DNA of 64,000 nt. Origin: CAZJFH01 sp964545205 (lineage in GTDB: Bacteria > Pseudomonadota > Alphaproteobacteria > Rhodospirillales > Magnetospirillaceae). The notes beneath the pieces were generated by a model. That model worked only from the letters and a program-made list of their open reading frames with translations. It was not told the DNA's origin and did no database searches. Location: NCBI GenBank assembly GCA_964545205.1, contig CAZJFH010000013.1:1-64000 (forward strand), in the 5' to 3' direction. The translations under genes and the position numbers were made by a program. Below are positions 57,552-64,000 of this stretch, one piece after another (within the stretch, counting starts at the first letter, position 1; every line of letters begins with the position of its first letter).

Positions 57552-57567
57552 TGCAAGAGCCGAGCCG
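57552..57567 (-). promoter_or_regulatory. Sigma-54 promoter for the oxidase-like/c7 operon
   Basis: Reverse strand CGGCTCGGCTCTTGCA: GG-N10-GC and TTGCA at -12, 66 bases before the GTG at 57485. A right-facing match sharing the same GC (TGGCGACTTGCTTGCA, 57540-57555) overlaps it but has a poorer -24 and lies 125 bases from the next gene. Confidence 0.75.
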
Positions 57568-57646
57568 TGCATCGGGTATATGGCATTTGGTAAAGTCGGT
57601 CTCATACGATTGAGGATACCCTGCCTCCGATGGGGAGCCTCGCTAT

Positions 57647-57671
57647 CGGGAAAGTTTCCCGGAATTGGGAA
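57647..57671. promoter_or_regulatory. Two overlapping palindromes at the front of the regulator operon
   Basis: CGGGAAAGTTTCCCG (57647-57661) and TTCCCGGAATTGGGAA (57656-57671) share a half-site. The second overlaps the likely ribosome-binding stretch GGGAAGG of the gene starting at 57680, while both are 80-104 bases upstream of the divergent sigma-54 promoter. This could be an enhancer for that promoter and an autorepression site for the regulator operon. Confidence 0.6.
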
Positions 57672-57679
57672 GGTGCTTT

Positions 57680-58222
57680 ATGGCGAAAGTGACAGCGATC
57701 TCGCGGCGAAGTTTCCTCGCAGCCGCCAGCGCCGCCGCTTTGGCCGGCTGTCGCGACGACGACCGCCGCCGCCGCGCCGCCGCCCCCGTTCCGGGTCCGC
57801 GCCTCGATCAGCTTACCTTCCACAGGATCGATTCCGAAGCCCGGGAGTCGCTGCGCGACTATGTCGGGCGGGCGGTGCTGCTGAACGTCTGGGCGACCTG
57901 GTGCGCGCCGTGCCGCTACGAGATGCCGGCGCTCGACGCGCTGGCGAAGCGGCTGGACGGCCGCGACGTCGCGATCCTCGGCGTCGCCATCGACCGCGAG
58001 CCGGTGCCCGTGCGCGACTACCTGCGCCGCTACGGCGTCGGCTTCGCCCGTCACTTCGATCCGCGGGCCGAACAGCTTCGGCAGTGGCTGCCGGTCGACA
58101 CCGTGCCGCTGAACATCGCCTTCGGTGCCGACGGCCGGCCGGTGTGGATCGAGTCCGGCCTGCGCGACTGGGACACGCCGGCCGCCGCCGAATGGCTGCT
58201 GTCGTTGACCGGGGTCGGGTGA
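57680..58222 (+). CDS. TlpA-like thioredoxin lipoprotein with Tat-like signal
   Basis: 180 residues. Signal SRRSFLAAASAAALAGC has a twin Arg and a lipobox (LAGC), so it may be exported folded and lipid-anchored. Active site WATWCAPCRYEMPALDAL (CAPC), cis-Pro loop VDTVPLNIAF. Closely related to 54371-54874. Its stop overlaps the ATG of the histidine kinase (TGATG), so a redox protein is translationally coupled to the sensor, perhaps controlling its cysteine or heme state. First gene of the regulator operon, 9 bases after the palindrome pair. Confidence 0.9.
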   Translation: MAKVTAISRRSFLAAASAAALAGCRDDDRRRRAAAPVPGPRLDQLTFHRIDSEARESLRDYVGRAVLLNVWATWCAPCRYEMPALDALAKRLDGRDVAILGVAIDREPVPVRDYLRRYGVGFARHFDPRAEQLRQWLPVDTVPLNIAFGADGRPVWIESGLRDWDTPAAAEWLLSLTGVG

Positions 58223-59721
58223 TGCACGACCGCAGGATGGAGTCGCCGCCTAGTCTGGCGCCGCGGCGCTCGGCGGGCGGCATGAAGGGCAAGGCTCTGA
58301 TCCTGCTTGCCGGTCTGTGCCTGCTGCTGGCCGCGCAGGTCGGGCTGGCATCCCTGCTGTTTCGGACCATGGAGGACAACGCGGCCCGCCACGAGTCGCT
58401 GAACCTTCGCGAGCGCGACCTTCTGTTCGGAATCCAGCACGCGCAGGACCTGCAGCACGACGTTCGCGTCGACCTCGGCCAGGAGGAGCGCGTCGCCACG
58501 CTGGCGCACTGGCAGGGCCACCTGAACGGCCTGTACGACTCGGTCGTCCGGCTGGGGCTGTCGGGGGTCGATCTGAGCGCGCTCGCCGCGGAACGCCGCA
58601 TGGCGCAGCAGGCGGTGGAATCCGGGAAGGTCTCGCTGGACGACCTGGTCGAGTTCAGCGAGGCGATCGAGCACTTGGCGCGGCGCTTCGAGCCGGTGCT
58701 GGTGCAGCAGCTCTCCCAGATGCAGGACAGCCACCACGCGGTCGATGACGAGGGCGAGAGGCTGTTGCGGCTGTACCTGGCCGGCATGGTGCTTGTCGCC
58801 GTCCTCGGCCTCACCGGCATCGGCGTCGCCGGCGCCACGTTCTTCGGCCGGGCGCTCGCCGCGCTCGGCCGCCTGCAGCAGGTCACCGGTCGCCTTGCGG
58901 CCGGCGACTTCTCGGTGCGGCTGTCCGAGGACCGCCGCGACGAGCTCGGCCGGGTCGCCGAGGCGGTCAACCTGATGGCGGCCGGGCTGGCGGCGCGCGA
59001 GCAGGAGCTGTCGGGCATGCGTGCCAGCCTCAATCAGCAGGAGCGCATGGCCGCCATGGGGGTGTTCGCGGCCCAGATGGCGCACGAGCTCGGCAATCCC
59101 ATCCAGGCGATCATGGCCCTGTCCTTGCATACCTCGGAGAGCCTGCGGGAGGATCTGAGTGCCAAGAACGTGCTGAGCTGTGTCGACAACCTGGACCTGA
59201 TCGCCGAGCACGCGCACCGTCTCAGCGGAACGGTGCAGGACATCCGCGAGTTCGCGCGGCCGGAGCGGCTCGAGCGCGAGCCGGTGGACCTCAACGGGCT
59301 GGTCGCCAACAGCGTGCGGCTGATGCGCTTCGAGCCGCGCTTCCGGACCGCCAATGTCGAGGTCGACCTGGCGCCCGATCTGCCGCCGGTCGAAGCGGTG
59401 GCCGACCATCTGGTGCAGGTGCTGGTCAATCTGATGATCAACGCCGCCGACGCCATCGCCAAGGACGGCACGGTGCGGGTCTCGACCAGCGCCGAGCCGG
59501 ACGGGGTGCTGATCCGCGTCGCCGACGACGGTTACGGAATGGAGGACGCGGTGCGCGCCCTGGTGTTCGATCCGTTCTTCACGACCAAGCTCGGCAGCAA
59601 CGGAACCGGCCTGGGGCTTACGATTTGCAAACGCATTGTCGAGGATCATGGGGGACGGATCAGCATCGACAGCGCCGTCGGGTGCGGAACGACGGTCTCG
59701 GTGCTGCTGCCAAAGGGGTGA
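58222..59721 (+). CDS. NtrB-like membrane sensor histidine kinase
   Basis: 499 residues: TM1 at about 24-45, periplasmic four-helix-type sensor region (about 46-188, rich in His: HESLNLRERDLLFGIQHAQDLQHDVRVDLGQEERVATLAHWQGHLNG ... DSHHAVDDEGER), TM2 at about 190-212, HAMP, HisKA with His288 (AAQMAHELGNPIQAIMAL) and HATPase with FDPFFTTKLGSNGTGLGLTICKR. Periplasmic His/Met clusters could bind metal or heme. The gene lies four bases upstream of an NtrC-type regulator, its almost certain partner. ATGs at 58237 and 58282 are possible starts but the first overlaps the preceding stop neatly. Confidence 0.9.
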   Translation: MHDRRMESPPSLAPRRSAGGMKGKALILLAGLCLLLAAQVGLASLLFRTMEDNAARHESLNLRERDLLFGIQHAQDLQHDVRVDLGQEERVATLAHWQGHLNGLYDSVVRLGLSGVDLSALAAERRMAQQAVESGKVSLDDLVEFSEAIEHLARRFEPVLVQQLSQMQDSHHAVDDEGERLLRLYLAGMVLVAVLGLTGIGVAGATFFGRALAALGRLQQVTGRLAAGDFSVRLSEDRRDELGRVAEAVNLMAAGLAAREQELSGMRASLNQQERMAAMGVFAAQMAHELGNPIQAIMALSLHTSESLREDLSAKNVLSCVDNLDLIAEHAHRLSGTVQDIREFARPERLEREPVDLNGLVANSVRLMRFEPRFRTANVEVDLAPDLPPVEAVADHLVQVLVNLMINAADAIAKDGTVRVSTSAEPDGVLIRVADDGYGMEDAVRALVFDPFFTTKLGSNGTGLGLTICKRIVEDHGGRISIDSAVGCGTTVSVLLPKG

Positions 59722-59725
59722 GCTG

Positions 59726-61111
<1,386 letters not shown>

Positions 61112-61119
61112 GGGGAACC

Positions 61120-61665
61120 ATGAAGAAACTGCTCGTCGCCGCCCTGCTGCTGGCGGCCCCGGCCCATGCCGCCGGCGACCAGAACCGGCCGCCCTCGTTC
61201 AAGCAGCTGGCGGTCGAGGCCGAGAAGGGCAGCGCCGCCGCCCAGAACAACCTCGCCGTCATGTACGCCACCGGCGAGGGCACCAGGCAGGACTACACGC
61301 AGGCCGCCAAGTGGTACCAGAAGGCCGGCGAGCAGGGCCATGCCGTCGCCCAGTACAATCTCGGCGCGCTCTATGAGCGCGGCCTCGGCGTGCCGGCCGA
61401 TCCGGTCGCCGCCAAGGTGTGGTACGAGATGGCCGCGGCGCAGGGCGACGCCTGGGCGCAGCTCAGCCTCGGCCAGCTCTTGACCAAGGATCCGGCCGCC
61501 GCCGCCGCCGCCTACAAGTGGCTCTACCTGGCCTCGGTCGGCGACGACGACGAGGCCAAGGCGCTGGCCAAGTCCGCGCTCGAGCGCGTGGCCAGGAAGC
61601 TCACGCCGGCGCAACTCGCCGAGGCGACGGCGGCGGTCCGGTCCTGGCGGCCCGTCCGGCACTGA
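61120..61665 (+). CDS. Secreted Sel1-like repeat protein
   Basis: 181 residues with a signal peptide (MKKLLVAALLLAAPAHAAG). Three to four Sel1/TPR-like repeats: AAAQNNLAVMYATGEGTRQDYTQAAKWYQKAGEQGHAVAQYNLGALYERGLGVPADPVAAKVWYEMAAAQGDAWAQLSLGQLLTKDPAAAAAAYKWLYLAS. Sel1 proteins serve as scaffolds for signalling or envelope complexes. It follows the regulator by 8 bases and precedes a hemerythrin by 13, so it is part of the regulator operon. It could link the periplasmic sensor of the kinase to a ligand-binding protein. Confidence 0.88.
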   Translation: MKKLLVAALLLAAPAHAAGDQNRPPSFKQLAVEAEKGSAAAQNNLAVMYATGEGTRQDYTQAAKWYQKAGEQGHAVAQYNLGALYERGLGVPADPVAAKVWYEMAAAQGDAWAQLSLGQLLTKDPAAAAAAYKWLYLASVGDDDEAKALAKSALERVARKLTPAQLAEATAAVRSWRPVRH

Positions 61666-61678
61666 ACGGAGGCATACG

Positions 61679-62074
61679 ATGCCGAAGTGGACCAAGGACA
61701 TGGAGCTGGGCATCGGGGTTCTCGACCTCGACCACAAGCAGCTCGTCACCCTTCTCGGGCTGATCGAGGAGGCGATCCCGCTGCTGCCCAGCCCGGTCGC
61801 CGACATGCTCGCCGACCGGATGGTGCGCGAAACCGACGAGCATCTGCGGCGCGAGGAGGAGATCCTGATGGCCAACGACCTTCCCGGCTGGGAGGATCAC
61901 TGCCACGATCACCGCGTCTTCTCCGAGATCGCGCACCAGCTTCCCGCTGCCGTGCGCGCGGCCGATCAGGGCCGCGTCCGCGCGCTGGTCCAGCAGATGC
62001 GGCAAATGTTCAGCGACCGCCTGCTGCCGGCCGACCACGAGCTGTTCGCGCAGCTGCAGCAGCGGAGCGGCTGA
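61679..62074 (+). CDS. Bacteriohemerythrin
   Basis: 131 residues. MPKWTKDMELGIGVLDLDHKQLVTLLG, TDEHLRREEEILMANDLPGWEDHCHDHRVFSEIAH and LLPADHELFAQ provide the His/Glu/Asp di-iron ligands; the last helix uses ADHELF rather than the usual DHIxxxD. Fourth hemerythrin of the window, and the only one placed inside the regulator operon, suggesting that oxygen or redox state is part of the input. The ATG follows GGAGGCATACG. Confidence 0.87.
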   Translation: MPKWTKDMELGIGVLDLDHKQLVTLLGLIEEAIPLLPSPVADMLADRMVRETDEHLRREEEILMANDLPGWEDHCHDHRVFSEIAHQLPAAVRAADQGRVRALVQQMRQMFSDRLLPADHELFAQLQQRSG

Positions 62075-62075
62075 C

Positions 62076-62441
62076 GTGCGGCTGGTCAGTCTGGCCGCCG
62101 GCCTCGCGATGACGCTGATCGCCGGCGAGGCGGCGGCGCATTCCGTGCTGGAGCGGGCGCAACCGCGCGGCGGCAGCACGCTCTCCGCCGCTCCGGCCGA
62201 GTTGCGCCTGCAGTTCAGCGAGCGCATCGAACCCGGCTTCACCACCGTGCAGGTTCGCGGCGCCGACGGCGAGGACGTCGCCGCCGGCGCCCCGAGGATC
62301 GCGTCGCAGGCGGGAAAGGTCGTCGTCCAGGTGCCGCTCGCGCCGCTGCCGCCGGGCCGCTACACCGTCACCTGGCGGGTGGTCTCGGCCGACACCCACG
62401 CCACCGACGGCAGCTACCAGTTCGAAATCCGGCCGCGCTGA
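62076..62441 (+). CDS. copC: CopC-type periplasmic copper-binding protein
   Basis: 121 residues, GTG start one base after the hemerythrin stop. Signal peptide (MRLVSLAAGLAMTLIAGEAAA) then HSVLERAQPRGGSTLSAAPAELRLQFSERIEPGFTTVQVRG ... PPGRYTVTWRVVSADTHATDGSYQFEIRPR, the CopC/YobA fold. The N-terminal His (His22 at the mature end) and the Asp/His in SADTHATDG form the Cu(II) site; the Met-rich Cu(I) loop is missing. Followed 4 bases later by a CopD-like gene, the usual partner for copper uptake. Confidence 0.9.
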   Translation: MRLVSLAAGLAMTLIAGEAAAHSVLERAQPRGGSTLSAAPAELRLQFSERIEPGFTTVQVRGADGEDVAAGAPRIASQAGKVVVQVPLAPLPPGRYTVTWRVVSADTHATDGSYQFEIRPR

Positions 62442-62445
62442 CCCG

Positions 62446-64000
62446 ATGGATTGGCTGCTGCCCGCGGCGCGCGGCCTCCACTTCGTCGCCGTCCTTCAGG
62501 TCGCCGGCCTGTGGCTGTTCTGGCCGCTGGTCGCCGAGCCGGCCTTGCGCGCCGCCGCCGGCGGCGAACGCTGGTTCGCCGAGCGCGCCCGCCTTCACGT
62601 CCTGGCCCGCCGCTGGACCGTGCTCGCCGTCGCGGCCGGCCTCGCCCAGTTCGTGTTGCAGGCGCGGGCGATGGGCGGCGGCGCGCTGTCCCTCGACGTT
62701 CTCTGGCTCACGCTCGGCACCGGCTTCGGCACGGCGGCCGCGTTGCGCGCCGGCCTGCTGCTGGTTCTGATCGCCGCCGCCGGCCGCCTCGGCGGCGGCA
62801 CGGCGCTGGCGCTTGGCCTCGTCGCGCTCGGATCGCTGGCCTGGGGCGGTCATGCCGCCGCCGGACTCGGCTGGGAAGGGCGGCTGCACCTGGCGGCCGA
62901 TCTCGCGCATCTGTTCGCGGCGGCCTGCTGGCTGGGCGGATTGCTGCCCCTGGCGCGGCTGCTCGGGCTGGCGCGGGCCGGCGCCGGCACGGGCCTGGCG
63001 GTCGTGGCGGTGCGCCGCTTCTCGCTGCTGGGCATGGCCGCCGTCGCGGCGCTCCTGCTCACCGGCGGCGTCGCGGGCTGGATCCTGGTCGGCGGCCTGC
63101 CGGGCCTGGTCGGCACGCCCTACGGCCTGGTGCTGCTGGCCAAGACGGCGCTGGTCGCGGCGATGCTCGGCCTGGCCGCCGTCAATCGCGCGGTGCTGAC
63201 GCCGCGCCTGACGGCCAAGCCGGCCGTCGGCGCCCTGCGACGGAACGCCCGCGCCGAATGGGCGCTCGGCGTCGTGGTCGTGGCCGCCGCCGGCCTGCTC
63301 GGCACGATGACGCCGGCCCGGCACGACCGGCCGTGGTGGCCGGTCGCCTGGCGGCTGGACGCGGGCGGCGCCGTGGCGGCGGCGGCGCCGACCAGCTTCT
63401 TCCCGTCGCCGGTCGCGCACGAGGCGCGCGTCGTCGCGGCCGGACACGCGGCCTACGAGGCGCAATGCCGGTCCTGCCACCCGGCGCCGCCGCCGCTGCC
63501 GGCCGGGATCGGCGACGCCTACTGGGCCGTTCGCCACCTCGATCGGCCGGCTTCGCGCGCCGAGGCGGCGGCCGACCGCGAGGGCTGGAGCATCGCGCAT
63601 TTCCTGCTCGGCGAGCGCGAGTTCGCCGAGGCTTCGCCATTGGGGCCGGCGACCGGCATCGGCGGGCCGCCGGCGCCCGATTTCGATTTCGAGACCGCCG
63701 ACGGCGACTGGGGCGCCTTGTCGTCCCTGCTCGCGGACGGCGCGGTTCTGCTGGTGCTCGCCGATCCGGCCGATCCGGTATCGGCGGAACGGCTGGAGCA
63801 GCTGCGCGCACGGGCGAAATGGTTCGCGGGCAAGGGCGTCGCGGTGGTGGCGCTGGCCGAGGCGGACGAGGCCGGCGCGCCGGTCGTCTTCGCCGCGCCC
63901 GAAGTGGCGGCGGTCTACCGGCGCATGGCTCCGGCGGGGGGCCACGCCGAGTTCCTGGTCGACCGCGCCGGCGTGCTGCGCGCGCGCTGGCAGCCGGACG
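62446..64000 (+). CDS. CopD-cytochrome c-redoxin fusion (3' end beyond window)
   Basis: At least 518 codons, open to the window edge with no stop. N-terminal about 290 residues are CopD-like, with repeated TM helices and conserved His/Trp (ARGLHFVAVLQVAGLWLFWPL, AWGGHAAAGLGWEGRLHLAADLAHLFAAACWLGGLLPL, AKTALVAAMLGLAAVNRAVLTPRL). Then a soluble heme region with CRSCH (341-345, EAQCRSCHPAPPPLP) and a redoxin-like domain (PAPDFDFETADGDWGALSSLLADGAVLLVLADPADP ... AEFLVDRAGVLRARW). Copper import, heme electron transfer and thiol or peroxide chemistry are thus joined in one chain, an unusual fusion. Last gene seen of the regulator operon. Confidence 0.85.
   Translation, partial: MDWLLPAARGLHFVAVLQVAGLWLFWPLVAEPALRAAAGGERWFAERARLHVLARRWTVLAVAAGLAQFVLQARAMGGGALSLDVLWLTLGTGFGTAAALRAGLLLVLIAAAGRLGGGTALALGLVALGSLAWGGHAAAGLGWEGRLHLAADLAHLFAAACWLGGLLPLARLLGLARAGAGTGLAVVAVRRFSLLGMAAVAALLLTGGVAGWILVGGLPGLVGTPYGLVLLAKTALVAAMLGLAAVNRAVLTPRLTAKPAVGALRRNARAEWALGVVVVAAAGLLGTMTPARHDRPWWPVAWRLDAGGAVAAAAPTSFFPSPVAHEARVVAAGHAAYEAQCRSCHPAPPPLPAGIGDAYWAVRHLDRPASRAEAAADREGWSIAHFLLGEREFAEASPLGPATGIGGPPAPDFDFETADGDWGALSSLLADGAVLLVLADPADPVSAERLEQLRARAKWFAGKGVAVVALAEADEAGAPVVFAAPEVAAVYRRMAPAGGHAEFLVDRAGVLRARWQPD

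Noticed and set aside
57540..57555. Right-facing sigma-54-like site TGGCGACTTGCTTGCA before the regulator operon.
   Set aside because: It shares its GC with the better left-facing site, has a poor -24 box and lies 125 bases from the next start codon with TTCCCG sites downstream of it.

Overview
The window reads as chromosomal DNA of a GC-rich alphaproteobacterium, most likely of the Rhodospirillales. The evidence is a DUF1476 (F1-ATPase inhibitor zeta-type) gene, a family largely confined to alphaproteobacteria, uniformly high GC codon use, and the density of c-di-GMP enzymes and c-type cytochromes. No tRNA, rRNA, CRISPR array or insertion sequence was seen. This assignment is an inference from gene content only.

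Layout. Positions 1-11000 hold ordinary or loosely linked genes: a glutamate-synthase-like FMN protein, a diguanylate cyclase, a small cytochrome c, a DUF1476 protein, a calcium-type P-ATPase, a P-loop kinase-like protein and a PleD-like pair with degenerate receiver domains. From about 11.0 to 57.6 kb nearly every intergenic gap carries a -24/-12 (sigma-54, RpoN) promoter of the form TGGCAC-N5-TTGC, many of them back to back. Many gaps also contain palindromes built from TTCCCG half-sites. The genes driven by these promoters are hemerythrins, a cupredoxin with a heme-b domain protein, two tandem diguanylate cyclases with a periplasmic CXXCH heme motif, a GGDEF-EAL protein, a diheme cytochrome c, a histidine kinase, a NapH-like/P19-like iron operon, a CBS-PAS-GGDEF-EAL protein and several lipoproteins. 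The core is a 39-57.5 kb block of extracytoplasmic electron-transfer genes: two NHL beta-propeller lipoproteins, tetraheme and 11-heme cytochromes, five triheme c7-type domains (one fused to a CoxB-type cytochrome c domain), an outer-membrane barrel, a parvulin-type foldase, System II cytochrome c assembly proteins (ResB/CcsA), TlpA-like thioredoxins and a heme-copper-oxidase-subunit-I-like membrane protein lacking the usual His-His copper pair.

From 57.7 kb rightwards one operon encodes a TlpA-like lipoprotein, a membrane histidine kinase, an NtrC-type sigma-54-dependent response regulator with an intact GAFTGA loop, a Sel1-repeat protein, a hemerythrin, CopC and a CopD-cytochrome c-redoxin fusion that runs off the window. 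A TTCCCG palindrome overlaps the front of this operon.

Working model (inference): the window is a self-contained, sigma-54-controlled redox island. The kinase/NtrC pair at 58.2-61.1 kb would sense a redox or metal condition and switch on, through TTCCCG enhancer sites, a cytochrome conduit with its own assembly machinery plus oxygen/redox-sensing c-di-GMP enzymes and hemerythrins. Two gene families occur twice each without a recognised function: a secreted helical protein (24544-25341 and 46827-47696) and a cytosolic protein (11216-12013 and 23722-24543).
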